48,659 nt of DNA from JAAYJM01 sp964498585 (GTDB lineage Bacteria; Bacteroidota; Ignavibacteria; Kapaibacteriales; UBA2268), in contig CAZCHH010000024.1 of the NCBI GenBank assembly GCA_964498585.1, forward strand, positions 1-48,659, read 5' to 3'. This document shows positions 1 to 8,886 of this stretch, in pieces. Below the pieces are notes generated by a model. The model was not told the DNA's origin. It did no database searches and saw nothing but the letters and a program-made list of their open reading frames with translations. Position 1 is the first letter of the stretch. Every line of letters begins with the position of its first letter. Position numbers and translations under genes: made by a program.

Positions 1-59
1 TTGTTGCTCGTATGACTTTTTGAACTCCTTCCCATGTTCAACTTGGGAAGGAGTTTTTT
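1..59. repeat. Composite hairpin repeat, terminator-like
   Basis: Positions 1-16 read as the TTGCTCGTATGAC end of a hairpin family found elsewhere in the window. It is followed by a perfect 12-bp inverted repeat, 23-34 (AACTCCTTCCCA) with 44-55, and a run of T at 54-59. The same second hairpin, with slightly different arms, occurs at 20239-20267 and 34229-34257, each beside a GAGCAAC or GCATGAC block. It could act as a factor-independent terminator for a plus-strand gene left of the window. The multi-copy nature makes a dispersed repeat at least as likely. Confidence 0.6.
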
Positions 60-84
60 ATTCTCCTCTTGAGAGGGGCAGGGG

Positions 85-365
85 CAGGGCTGATACGTTC
101 TATATAATTATTTTTTTTTAACGTTCAGAAACAATTTTCATTTTTATAAAATTCCGTTAGGAATTTAATATTGGTAGAAAAATAACGAATTGATTGTTGT
201 AACTCCGTAGGAGTTAAATATTTAATACATCTTGATTAATATTCAACTCCTACGGAGTTGTAAAACAAAAATAGATGCAATTTCTACCAATATTTTACTC
301 CTACGGAGTAAAAAGAATAAAATCGTTATGAATTCTAACACTTTTTAAAGAACGTATCAGCCCTG
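85..365. mobile_element. 281-bp MITE-like element with 17-bp TIRs and 10-bp target duplication
   Basis: Perfect 17-bp terminal inverted repeats, CAGGGCTGATACGTTCT at 85-101 and its complement at 349-365, bound a non-coding interior. They are flanked by an exact 10-bp direct repeat, GGGGCAGGGG, at 75-84 and 366-375. The unoccupied form of the same site exists at 19704-19713, where GAGAGGGGCAGGGG runs directly into TGTGTTCTT. No open reading frame of useful size lies inside, so mobilisation would depend on a transposase elsewhere. The interior carries several short ACTCCTACGGAGT-type palindromes, itself a dispersed motif. Confidence 0.75.
200..312. repeat. Cluster of CTCCGTAGGAG palindromes
   Basis: Three copies of the palindrome ACTCCgTAGGAGT or its complement lie at about 204-217, 244-259 and 297-310. 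A related degenerate copy (TCCGTTAGGAAT) sits near 152-165. Copies are joined by AAATATTGGTAGAAA-like arms. A related arrangement with CCCGATAGGGAT and CCCGTAGGGAT lies at about 47067-47140. The spacing and symmetry suggest a dispersed hairpin repeat; no function can be read from the sequence. Confidence 0.5.
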
Positions 366-390
366 GGGGCAGGGGTGTGTTCTTTCCTCT

Positions 391-2475
391 TTATCTCACT
401 ACTACAAAGCTCTTCGTTACTCTTTCCGTTTGATTAACAAAAGAGCAATGATATAAACCAACAGGCAAATCTGTTGTTGAAATTGTTATTTTATTTCCAA
501 TTATTTCAGTTTGCTCAATACTTTTAACTTCCATACCAAGGGAATTGAAAATTGAGATTGAATTTATATTTTGTTCTTCAGGTAAAGAAAGAGTGATTTC
601 GTTTGTAGCTGGGTTGGGGAAGATTTGGAAAACTTTGTTGTCGGAAATGGTGAGAGGTTCTGCAATGTCAGAGTTAATACAAGAGTATTCAAGTATTGTT
701 CCGTTATTTCCAACTGCCCAGCCAGTATTTTCATCAATCATACAAATTGAGTGCAATTGGTTATTTGTGCAACTGTTCATATAGTTCCACTCATCACCTC
801 CATTTGTAGTATGAAAAATTGAACCAGAACTTGATACAGCATAGCCAAGATTTTCATTAATAAATTTTATTTCAACTATGCTAAAGATTGAATCCTTCTG
901 CACTGCCCAGCTATTGCCAGCATCAGTAGTTTTTAGAATTTGGTATTCATTAAAAATCCAGCCAGTATTTTCATCAATAAAATATAAACAATTAATATTT
1001 TTTGTATTGCCAATATTTTTTACTTCCCAGTTTTCACCGCCATCTGTTGTTTTACGAAAAGTGCCTTTTGCCCCTACAGCAAACCCAGTATTTTCATTAA
1101 CAAACTGTAAGCTATAAATTAAAGTATCTTTCGTTCCTAACTGGTAAAACCAAGTTTCTCCACCATCAGTTGTTTTATTTATAAAATATTCATTTATTGT
1201 AGAATAATATGCCACCCATCCAACTTGCTCACTTATAAAGCAAACACCATACAGCGTTACATCGCTAATACTACCTGTTTTGAACCATTCATCTCCGCCA
1301 TTAGTTGATTTATAAAAATTACCCTCTCTTTCAGCAATTATTATAGTATCTACATTAATGTATTTAATATAATCAAGATAATGTTGGATAATACCATTAA
1401 TTTTTCTTACCCAGTTTTCACCCCCATCAGTAGTTTTAATAATAATTCCACCACCTCCAATGGCTAATCCATTATTTTCATTATAAAAATTAACTTCATA
1501 AAAGCTATTATCAACACCTTTTTTTTGATTTTCCCAAGTGTAGCCAAAATCAGTTGTCCTTTTAATGTTACCATAACCACCAACACCAATTAAAAAGCCG
1601 TCTTCATAAATATCAATTGACTTAATAACTTCGTCAAAAGTAGGACCACCAAATTGTGCCTTCCATTTCTCGCCTCCGTTAGTGGTTCTATATAGATAAC
1701 CATCTCCGAATATATATCCAAGATTTTCATCGAAAAATTTAAAATAAGACACTGGCATAGTCGCAATAATTCTTTGTTTAGACCAGGTATCGCCACCATC
1801 AGTAGTTTTTATTAAATACGAATTAATAGAACTAATCCAGCCAGTATTTTCATCAACAAAAAAAATCGAATAGTTATTATAAGGTTCATTCAAGATATTT
1901 GAAACAGACCAGTTTTTACCACCATCTGTAGTTTTCATAAAAGTATTCTGTTCAGCAGTAAAGCAGATGTTTTCGTTAACGAAGCAAAAACTTCTATATA
2001 TTGATTTTGATGGCAAAGATAAAGTTTCCCAAGTTTTTCCGCCATCAGTTGTTTTTTGAAATATACTATCAGTTTGGGAAAAATAAAAACCATTATTAAT
2101 ATCAACAAATTGATAAGAAGCACCGGTTAATAAAGTAAGATTGAAAGTTTGCTCAAACCAGGTTCGCCCACCATCGCTTGTTCTTAGCATATTCTTTAGT
2201 GGTGGTAATTGAAGCATTACATTATTTTCATCAAACACAAAAGTTTGGTAATATTTTGAAACACCCGTATTTATTATTTTCCAATTAAGCCCACTATCGG
2301 TTGACTTCATAATTGAGCCAAAATTTTTGGAAAAAATATAAACTACATTTTTACTCGCGAATTTAACTTCATTTAATTGATTGCCTTGTGGAAGCGGCTG
2401 ATTCCATTTCCAACTGCAATCTTCTGCAAAAGAAATATAAGTAATAAATAAAAAGAAAAGAATTATTTTTTTCAT
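391..2475 (-). CDS. Secreted YCF48/BNR-like propeller protein with T9SS sorting domain
   Basis: The 694-residue product starts with a lipid-free signal peptide (Lys-Lys, then a hydrophobic stretch ending SFAEDC at about residue 20). The body contains about 13 copies of the motif (K/R)TTDGGxxW, each followed about 20 residues later by F-DENTGW-like strands. This is the signature of photosynthesis-stability-factor/BNR-type beta propellers. The last ~80 residues begin with FPNPATNEI and end in KSFVVVR, a type A T9SS sorting domain, so export across the outer membrane and cleavage are expected. GGAG lies about 7 bases before the ATG. The next gene shares its signal peptide start (MKKIILFFL), which suggests a related pair. 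Ligand or substrate is unknown. The stop codon lies only 25 bp from the mobile element. Confidence 0.85.
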   Translation of the reverse strand: MKKIILFFLFITYISFAEDCSWKWNQPLPQGNQLNEVKFASKNVVYIFSKNFGSIMKSTDSGLNWKIINTGVSKYYQTFVFDENNVMLQLPPLKNMLRTSDGGRTWFEQTFNLTLLTGASYQFVDINNGFYFSQTDSIFQKTTDGGKTWETLSLPSKSIYRSFCFVNENICFTAEQNTFMKTTDGGKNWSVSNILNEPYNNYSIFFVDENTGWISSINSYLIKTTDGGDTWSKQRIIATMPVSYFKFFDENLGYIFGDGYLYRTTNGGEKWKAQFGGPTFDEVIKSIDIYEDGFLIGVGGYGNIKRTTDFGYTWENQKKGVDNSFYEVNFYNENNGLAIGGGGIIIKTTDGGENWVRKINGIIQHYLDYIKYINVDTIIIAEREGNFYKSTNGGDEWFKTGSISDVTLYGVCFISEQVGWVAYYSTINEYFINKTTDGGETWFYQLGTKDTLIYSLQFVNENTGFAVGAKGTFRKTTDGGENWEVKNIGNTKNINCLYFIDENTGWIFNEYQILKTTDAGNSWAVQKDSIFSIVEIKFINENLGYAVSSSGSIFHTTNGGDEWNYMNSCTNNQLHSICMIDENTGWAVGNNGTILEYSCINSDIAEPLTISDNKVFQIFPNPATNEITLSLPEEQNINSISIFNSLGMEVKSIEQTEIIGNKITISTTDLPVGLYHCSFVNQTERVTKSFVVVR

Positions 2476-2491
2476 AGTAACTCCGTTTATG

Positions 2492-2570
2492 GTTATTAAG
2501 TTATTGGGTTATTAGGTTATTGAGTTATTGAGTTATTGAGTTATTAAGTTATTAAGTTATTAAGTTATTA
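2492..2570. repeat. 9-bp tandem repeat (GTTATTGAG-type)
   Basis: About nine imperfect copies of a 9-base unit, GTTATTGAG/GTTATTAAG/GTTATTGGG, follow the start of the gene at 391-2475. The rest of the gap to 2697 is low-complexity sequence (CCCAACTCCCAATTCC-like runs and AATTAACAATTAA). The same 9-bp unit forms a longer array at 46930-47047. I see nothing coding here. Confidence 0.75.
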
Positions 2571-2697
2571 GTCATTGGTCATTATTATTTTTACAAGCAC
2601 ACAATAACCAACTCCCAACTCCCAATTCCTAATTCCCAGTCCCCAGCCACCAATCCCTAATCCCCAATAACCATTAACAATTAATAATTAACAATTA

Positions 2698-4131
2698 TCA
2701 AAACCCTACAAGAATTAGACGCGACATATTGCTTTTACCTGCACTAATAGTAAGAATATAAGCACCTCTTGGCAAATCAGATACAGAAAAATCTAATGAA
2801 GCACTCATATTATAACTATCGTATTCTAAATTGTCATTAATATCTTTAACTAACATTCCCAATGTATTATACATTTGGATTTGACATTTACTGCTTACGC
2901 TCCTTTCAAGGAAGAAATCTACAGTAACATTTGAATTAGATGGATTTGGATAAAGTTTTCTAATCCAAACGTCTGGCAAAGCAGCAGATTCTATAGTGTA
3001 ACTTTCTGTAACTGAAGTAGTACTATCTGGGTCAAAAACATATATTCCCCAACTTAAATTTCCACTTTTATCGCTGATTATCCAAATTTTTCCTTCATTA
3101 TCGGCTTCAATATTGTTTTTATAGCAATCAAAGTTTTCAAGTCCGGGATTTGGAACAATGTATTTTGTCCAATTATCAGCACTGTCTAATTTATAAAGAT
3201 TGCAAGTTGGACCTGTAACCCAAACGTTATCCGAACTATCAATGCACATCATATAATTATTACTGATATGAGGATTTTCATATCTTTCAATTTCTAACAT
3301 ATAATTAAATGAAGAATACTTTTCGCCGTCAAGTTTATATAGCATTAAACTATAATTTAAAATATAAGCAACATTTTTACTATTAATCACAATTTGAGAT
3401 ATATTGCCATAACCGTTTGGAAAATCCAATGTGCAATATTTTTTTATTACTTTTTCATTTTCAATTACATATATAGAATCAGCATTAGACTGCCAAACTC
3501 TGCCTAAATTGTCGAATGCTATGCTTTTTCGTACTGAAGTACCAACATCTGAAGTATATAAATTATTAACTGTTACAAAAGCAGTATCTTTAAATTTGCA
3601 TAAACTATATATATATTTATTAGTAGCAAATTGTTTGATAATTGCCCAAACATCTCCATTTTTGTCTGTTTTTAAATCAGCAATACTATTAATATCAATA
3701 AATTTATTTTCATCAGTGTTGAAAACTTGAGTATAAACCTTTGCTGTGTCATTTAGAATTGAAATTATAAAATTTTGATTTGCCTTTGTCCAGAGTTTTC
3801 CTTTATTATCGTAAGCTAAAAAGAACATTCCATAATTAAAATCATATTCAGAATAATTATTATCTTCTTTAATCATATCGCAAACGTCTTCTTTTGAAAT
3901 AAATTTCCACTCTTTCGTTGATTTATTATAAATAATCAGCCAGTTTTCATAATTTGACCTGCTGATAGCAATATTATCTTTATTAATTGTTAAGCAATTT
4001 GATGAAAGAAATTCGTGTTTACCAGTATAAGGAGCAATAGGCAAGAAATCATCTTTATTCATAAATTCCCAAGTTTGTGAAAAAAGTTCACTAGTAAGTA
4101 AAATTAAAAAGAAAAGAATTATTTTTTTCAT
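2698..4131 (-). CDS. Secreted propeller-type protein with T9SS sorting domain
   Basis: The 477-residue product has a signal peptide nearly identical at its start to that of the neighbour at 391-2475. The body holds repeats of the form D-x-x-G-(K/R)-(V/I)-W (for example DNLGRVW, DSSDNVWV and EADNEGKIWI). These resemble two-component-regulator-propeller (sensor-type beta propeller) blades. The C-terminal ~80 residues start at LYPNPSNSNVTV and finish in LPRGAYILTISAG...LILVGF, a type A T9SS sorting domain. AGGAG precedes the ATG at good spacing. No catalytic domain is visible. It is probably a surface or secreted protein, but partner and substrate cannot be inferred. Confidence 0.8.
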   Translation of the reverse strand: MKKIILFFLILLTSELFSQTWEFMNKDDFLPIAPYTGKHEFLSSNCLTINKDNIAISRSNYENWLIIYNKSTKEWKFISKEDVCDMIKEDNNYSEYDFNYGMFFLAYDNKGKLWTKANQNFIISILNDTAKVYTQVFNTDENKFIDINSIADLKTDKNGDVWAIIKQFATNKYIYSLCKFKDTAFVTVNNLYTSDVGTSVRKSIAFDNLGRVWQSNADSIYVIENEKVIKKYCTLDFPNGYGNISQIVINSKNVAYILNYSLMLYKLDGEKYSSFNYMLEIERYENPHISNNYMMCIDSSDNVWVTGPTCNLYKLDSADNWTKYIVPNPGLENFDCYKNNIEADNEGKIWIISDKSGNLSWGIYVFDPDSTTSVTESYTIESAALPDVWIRKLYPNPSNSNVTVDFFLERSVSSKCQIQMYNTLGMLVKDINDNLEYDSYNMSASLDFSVSDLPRGAYILTISAGKSNMSRLILVGF

Positions 4132-4610
4132 AGCTGCTCCTGTTTGTGGTTTTTCTCAAAAAGAATTATGGTAAGAAACAGCTACGCCTGTTTCCTACAT
4201 TTTTTTATTAATCGCAATTAGAAAAAAAGTATTTTTTTCATAAAGCATTTCTACTTAAATTTGTTTATAAATTAATGTATTAATTTACCCCTGCTTTTTA
4301 AAGCGTAGTAACCCAAAAAGCGGGGGATTATTTTTCTATATCTTTAAAATAATATTCCTTTTCTTTCTATATTTTTTCTCTATTTTTTTCTTGATTATTT
4401 CAACAATTGCAATATAGAAAAAAAAATGAAATATGCAAGAAAAAAATAAAAATTTTTTCTATTTTTTTTTCCAGACATACGAGCAACAAGTTGATAGCAA
4501 GACATCAATTTTCTTGTTATGCTAACTGCTTGCTGCTCGTATGATTGGTTGTTTTCTATTTTTACTTTGCGAAAGTTTGAATTCTAAACTTTCTAATCTT
4601 TCTAAACCCT
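4132..4610. other. Non-coding spacer with two hairpins
   Basis: This 479-bp stretch has no supportable gene. It is very rich in A and T tracts. It contains a near-perfect hairpin at 4287-4326 (CCCCTGCTTTTT paired with AAAAAGCGGGGG, followed by ATTATTTTT). A second long hairpin runs over about 4478-4542 with arms ATACGAGCA and TGCTCGTAT, a member of the dispersed GAGCAAC family. The first could be a terminator of an unseen small RNA. Confidence 0.6.
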
Positions 4611-6017
4611 CTAAACCTTCTTAAACTCAACAATAAATTGTGTTCCCGGATTTTGTTCATCTTTAAAAAGATATGAAGGTGATTCCACACGAACAGTGCC
4701 ACTAAACTTTTTAATAATATTATTTACAATCGAAAGTCCAAGTCCGGTTCCTTCAATTCCCATTTTTTTAGAAATAGAGGAGCGATAGAAATCGTTAAAT
4801 ATTTTATCAATGTCTTTCTTTGGGATTCCTATACCATTATCGGCAATTATAATTTTTAAAATATTATGATGTTCTGTAATTTTAACTTCGACATTACCAT
4901 TTTGATTTGTATATTTAAAAGCATTAGAAATCAGGTTGGAAAGAGCTAACTTGAGTAATTTCGGTTCACTTTTAATAGTAAAAGGACCTTTTTGTTCGCA
5001 TACCAAATCTATATTAATATTTTTCGATTTGAAAAGCACCATAGTGTCCGCAAAAATATCGTGGAAAAGGTCGCATAAGCTAACATCTTGAAATTCTTCC
5101 ATTTCTGATTGCAATTTAAGCTGGGAAATGTTCAAAATATCATTAATGGTATTAACTGCAGCGGAAAGCCGTGTTTTAGAGCGTTTAAGCGGTTTCTTTT
5201 GCTCATCTCGAATTTCGCCAAGATTACCTTCTAATATCATATTTAAGTAAGTAAGAGCAGCAGCGATAGGAGTCTTTAAATCGTGAACAATTGACATAAC
5301 ATATTGAGATTTTTCACGTTCAGCATTCTCTAAATTTTTATATGCATCTGTTAAAAGACGTTCCCGAATATATAGTTGTTTTGCTATTGAATTTGTAAGA
5401 TAAATACAAATTGAAAGTGTAAGAGTTAAAAATAAATAAAAAATTAAAATATATGAGATATTATCATAGAGTGTTTCTGGCAGCAAACCAATTATTGAAA
5501 ATTGAGGAATATAATCATAATAGCTTAATATTGATAAACTTGCCTGTACTATAATTACAACAGCCAGAATCAATCCAATGACAGTGCCGGGAAGCAATAA
5601 ACTGCCAATAATAATATGGAAAATCAGAAAAGCATTTATAGGTGATTCCACTCCACCAGTAAAATATATTAAAAAAATCAAGGCACAGAAATCGAAACAA
5701 ATCTGGAACAAAGAAAAATGTAAACTATGGAGTTTCAGATTTTTTAGTTTTATATTTGGAGCTGCTATCCATATTTTATGAAAAATGATATTGTAAATCA
5801 AAATTATAAAGGAAATAATCCACAATGGTATTTCATAAAAATCTATTTTAGGGAAAAAGCTTTCAATAGCATCAATAAATAAACACATAGAAATTAGCAT
5901 CACAACTGCGCCATACCGAAGCAGTATTAACCAACGATTACGCTGACGGATATCAATCCAAAACTGGTCATATTTTACCCTTTCGGGAGTTAATGTAAAA
6001 AAACTCTCTTTATTCAT
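4611..6017 (-). CDS. Membrane sensor histidine kinase
   Basis: The 468-residue protein begins with about six hydrophobic segments between residues 32 and 210, with only short loops. It therefore probably senses a membrane or cytoplasmic cue rather than a large periplasmic ligand domain. A HisKA domain follows, with the phosphoacceptor His245 in the H box (VHDLKTP). The ATPase domain has an N box around Asn365 (NLISNAFKY), G1 DNGIG at 393-397 and G2 GTGLGLS at 423-429, so the kinase looks intact. It starts 3 bp after the stop of the upstream permease gene, so the two are co-transcribed and probably translationally coupled. No response regulator gene is in the operon. The nearest is the divergent porX, which makes this a candidate PorY-type partner by position only. 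Confidence 0.9.
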   Translation of the reverse strand: MNKESFFTLTPERVKYDQFWIDIRQRNRWLILLRYGAVVMLISMCLFIDAIESFFPKIDFYEIPLWIISFIILIYNIIFHKIWIAAPNIKLKNLKLHSLHFSLFQICFDFCALIFLIYFTGGVESPINAFLIFHIIIGSLLLPGTVIGLILAVVIIVQASLSILSYYDYIPQFSIIGLLPETLYDNISYILIFYLFLTLTLSICIYLTNSIAKQLYIRERLLTDAYKNLENAEREKSQYVMSIVHDLKTPIAAALTYLNMILEGNLGEIRDEQKKPLKRSKTRLSAAVNTINDILNISQLKLQSEMEEFQDVSLCDLFHDIFADTMVLFKSKNINIDLVCEQKGPFTIKSEPKLLKLALSNLISNAFKYTNQNGNVEVKITEHHNILKIIIADNGIGIPKKDIDKIFNDFYRSSISKKMGIEGTGLGLSIVNNIIKKFSGTVRVESPSYLFKDEQNPGTQFIVEFKKV

Positions 6018-6020
6018 AAA

Positions 6021-7166
6021 TTAAATTCCCAATGCTTGAAAAACAAAAGTAAAAATAGAGTCGAAAAGAATAATTAAAAAAATCCCGGTTACAACTGATG
6101 CAGTGGTAAACTTACCAACGCTTTCAGCACCCCCCCTGACTTGCATACCTCTAAAACAACCAACAGCAGCAATCCCAAAACCAAATATTAAACTTTTAAT
6201 AATTCCGGTTAAAATATCACTGATTCCAACTGCAATTTGCAACTGATTTAAATAACCGGAAATTGTTACATCTAAAATTGAAATAGCAGCAATAAGTCCA
6301 CCAAGCACTCCAGCAATATCAGCTATAATTGTCAAAATCGGCATTGCGAGTAAGACACCAAGGACCCTTGGCAATACAAGGAAATTAGTTATATTAAATC
6401 CCATTGAGCGCAAAGCATCTATTTCTTCAGAAACTTTCATTGTTCCGATTTCAGCAGCAAAAGCAGAACCGGAACGCCCTGCAACAAGTATTGCAGTCAT
6501 AAGTGGTGCAAGTTCGCGGGTAATTGAAATTCCAATTAGATTTGCTATGTAAATGTCGGCTCCAAATTGTTTCAGTTGAACTGCACCCTGATAGCCGGTA
6601 ATAAGTCCGATTAAAAATATTATTAGTATAACGATTGGAAGTGCTGCTGCTCCAGCCCGAATAAAATGAAAAGGGAAATCTTTCCATCTGACTTGCAGTG
6701 GAAAAATAATTATAGATAAAAATTTAATAATCAAATCGCCAAAAAACTCAACAAAATGATAGCTGTCTTCTAAAACTGCCTTCGTTCTTTTTCCTATGTC
6801 TTCAATCAAACTCTTAAATTGAGATTCTTTTTTTTCTAATTCATCAATATTTTCGTCGGTTAAACCATTTGTAAGAATATCAATCATATTCTGAATTTCA
6901 TCAGTTTGATTAATTCTTTCTAACTGAATATTATTTTCATTAGAATATTCAGCAAATTTAAAATAAACAGCAGCGAGAAAAGAATCATATTCTTTGATGT
7001 TTGAAAAATCAAGTGCAAAAGAGTTTACTTCTTCAATTTGTTTAAAGTAAGAATTAAAATCTTTATAATAAGGTGCATCTTTAAGAGTAAAACTTCCATT
7101 TAAAGAAATTTTAGCTTCCTTGCCATTTTTTATTATTTCAATATTTGTTTTTTCAAATTTCGACAT
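6021..7166 (-). CDS. mlaE: STAS-domain fused MlaE-family lipid ABC transporter permease
   Basis: The 381-residue protein has an N-terminal STAS-like domain, roughly residues 8-100, with DFSNIKEYDSFLAA matching the usual D-S-G-V...D-S-S-G region. The C-terminal two-thirds is an MlaE/YrbE-type inner-membrane permease. The typical block is present: ITRELAPLMTAILVAGRSG, then AEIGTMKVSEEIDALRSMG. Family knowledge says such permeases work with an MlaF ATPase and an MlaD MCE-domain protein to move phospholipid between membranes. Neither is adjacent here, so those genes must lie elsewhere. The fused STAS domain would replace MlaB. It is first in an operon with the histidine kinase. Confidence 0.9.
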   Translation of the reverse strand: MSKFEKTNIEIIKNGKEAKISLNGSFTLKDAPYYKDFNSYFKQIEEVNSFALDFSNIKEYDSFLAAVYFKFAEYSNENNIQLERINQTDEIQNMIDILTNGLTDENIDELEKKESQFKSLIEDIGKRTKAVLEDSYHFVEFFGDLIIKFLSIIIFPLQVRWKDFPFHFIRAGAAALPIVILIIFLIGLITGYQGAVQLKQFGADIYIANLIGISITRELAPLMTAILVAGRSGSAFAAEIGTMKVSEEIDALRSMGFNITNFLVLPRVLGVLLAMPILTIIADIAGVLGGLIAAISILDVTISGYLNQLQIAVGISDILTGIIKSLIFGFGIAAVGCFRGMQVRGGAESVGKFTTASVVTGIFLIILFDSIFTFVFQALGI

Positions 7167-7271
7167 AATATTTTAATAAATAAATATTAACAATGCAAAT
7201 ATACAATAAAAAGAAAATTAAACAGAAATAAAAACGTCATATTTTTATTTAAACAGAAAAAGGAAGCGTAA
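7167..7271. promoter_or_regulatory. Divergent promoter region between mlaE-like gene and porX
   Basis: This 105-bp AT-rich spacer separates the minus-strand permease/kinase operon from plus-strand porX, so it must hold outward-facing promoters. A purine-rich AAAAAGGAAGCG box sits just before the porX ATG. I could not identify exact -33/-7 elements with confidence. Confidence 0.5.
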
Positions 7272-8849
7272 ATGAGTGATGTCAAAGGCAAAATTCTATG
7301 GATTGATGACGAGATAGAATTACTGCGTCCCCATATCCTTTTATTGCAACAGCGAGGATATGAAGTAGATACCGCAATGAATGGCGAAGATGCTATTGAA
7401 CTTGTCCGGAAAAAGCATTTTGATTTGATTTTCCTAGATGAAATGATGGTTGGAATGAGTGGAATCGAAACCCTGCCACTACTTAAAGATATTGACTCTT
7501 CTACTCCCGTTGTGATGGCTACAAAAAACGAAGCAGAAAGCTTGATGGATGAAGCTATTGGTAAGAAAATTGATGATTACCTAACAAAACCAGTTAATCC
7601 TGCACAGATTTTAGCTGCCTGCAAAAAATTCTTAGAAACAAAAACAATTGAACAAGACAAGCTAACTCAGGATTACTTTAAGGGCTTTAATGAAATTACC
7701 CAAAAACTTTACGAGCCATTGGAATGGAACGACTGGAAAGAATTATATTTAAAATTAGTTAACTGGTCAATCGAACTTGACAGATACCCCGATTTAGGAT
7801 TTTACGAAACGTTGCAAAATCAGTGGCGTGAATGTAACTCTGAATTTTCCAAGTTCATAGAAAATAATTATAAAGCTTGGCTCAATGCTTTTCCAGATGA
7901 TACTGTTCATCCGGTACTTTCGCCTCAAGTAACTGAAAAATATTTATTTCCGCTTTTAAAAAACGATAAGCCGACTTTCTTTTTTGTTGTCGATTGTATG
8001 CGTGCAGACCAATGGCTAATTATGGAAAAACTGCTTGCTCCCTTTTATTCATTCAAACGAGATTATTACTGCTCAATTTTACCTACAGCAACTCCTTATG
8101 CTAGAAATTCAATATTCAGTGGGCTTTTTCCTGCTGATATACAAAAATATTACCCTCAGTGGTGGTCTAAAGAATTGAATTCAGAAGACCATAAATTAAA
8201 TGCTTATGAAAAAGAACTGATGGATGAGCAGCTAAAAAGAAGAAATATAAAATTGAGGTCTTATCATCAATACATAAAAATTCACGAAACTGAATTTGGT
8301 AAAAAAATTGAAGCAGACATAATGAAGTTCTCAAAGAATCATCTTACTTCAATTGTGCTAAATGCTGTTGATATGATAGCTCACTCCCGCTCCGATTATG
8401 CAATATTAAAGGAAATTGCGCCGGACGAAGCGGCTTATCGCAGCTTAACACAATCCTGGTTTCTTCACTCAAGTTTCTTTGGAATGCTTCGCGCTTTAGC
8501 GAATGTGAAAGATGTTCAAATAGTTATAACCACAGACCACGGTTCAGTCCGCTGCCTACGCGGTGTTAAAGTCCTTGGCGACAAGGAAACAACAACCTGC
8601 TTAAGATACAAATTTGGAAAAAACGTAAAAGCAGACGCAAGACATGCAATGCAAATACCAGACCCAGCTTATTTCAAATTACCTAATCTCGGTATTACTG
8701 TTAATAACATTATTGCTAAAGAAGATTATTATTTTGTTTATCCAACGGATTACCATTATTTCGTGCAGCGTTACCGCGACAGCTTCCAGCACGGCGGTAT
8801 TTCTATGGAAGAAATGATTATTCCGGTTGTAACTCTGAAACCAAGATAA
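7272..8849 (+). CDS. porX: PorX-type response regulator with PglZ/alkaline-phosphatase-like domain
   Basis: The 525-residue protein has an intact receiver domain: Asp12 and Asp13, phosphoacceptor Asp56 in FLDEMM, Thr84, and Lys106 in the TKP motif. A helical linker (about 120-230) follows. The C-terminal domain is of the alkaline-phosphatase/PglZ superfamily. Candidate metal or nucleophile residues are Asp241 (VVDCMRAD), Thr271/Thr273 (PTATPYAR), Asp367 and His371 (DMIAH), Asp422-His423 (TTDHGS) and His507 (QHGG). This layout is that of PorX, the T9SS regulator of Porphyromonas and Flavobacterium, whose C-terminal domain hydrolyses phosphodiester substrates. The five T9SS cargo proteins in the window support that role. 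It is divergent from a permease and histidine kinase operon. Confidence 0.9.
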   Translation: MSDVKGKILWIDDEIELLRPHILLLQQRGYEVDTAMNGEDAIELVRKKHFDLIFLDEMMVGMSGIETLPLLKDIDSSTPVVMATKNEAESLMDEAIGKKIDDYLTKPVNPAQILAACKKFLETKTIEQDKLTQDYFKGFNEITQKLYEPLEWNDWKELYLKLVNWSIELDRYPDLGFYETLQNQWRECNSEFSKFIENNYKAWLNAFPDDTVHPVLSPQVTEKYLFPLLKNDKPTFFFVVDCMRADQWLIMEKLLAPFYSFKRDYYCSILPTATPYARNSIFSGLFPADIQKYYPQWWSKELNSEDHKLNAYEKELMDEQLKRRNIKLRSYHQYIKIHETEFGKKIEADIMKFSKNHLTSIVLNAVDMIAHSRSDYAILKEIAPDEAAYRSLTQSWFLHSSFFGMLRALANVKDVQIVITTDHGSVRCLRGVKVLGDKETTTCLRYKFGKNVKADARHAMQIPDPAYFKLPNLGITVNNIIAKEDYYFVYPTDYHYFVQRYRDSFQHGGISMEEMIIPVVTLKPR

Positions 8850-8886
8850 TTAATTTTTATTAATGTTTTTTTTCATATATTTGTAT

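Noticed and set aside
7272..8849. PglZ domain as evidence for a BREX phage-defence cluster
   Set aside because: The PglZ-like domain is joined to an intact receiver and there are no brxL, brxC, pglX or brxA genes nearby. The layout is PorX.
8863..8886. Upstream ATG as start of tsaE
   Set aside because: The added residues are hydrophobic and unlike TsaE proteins; the ATG at 8887 gives the usual N terminus. The evidence is modest, since neither start has a clear ribosome binding site.
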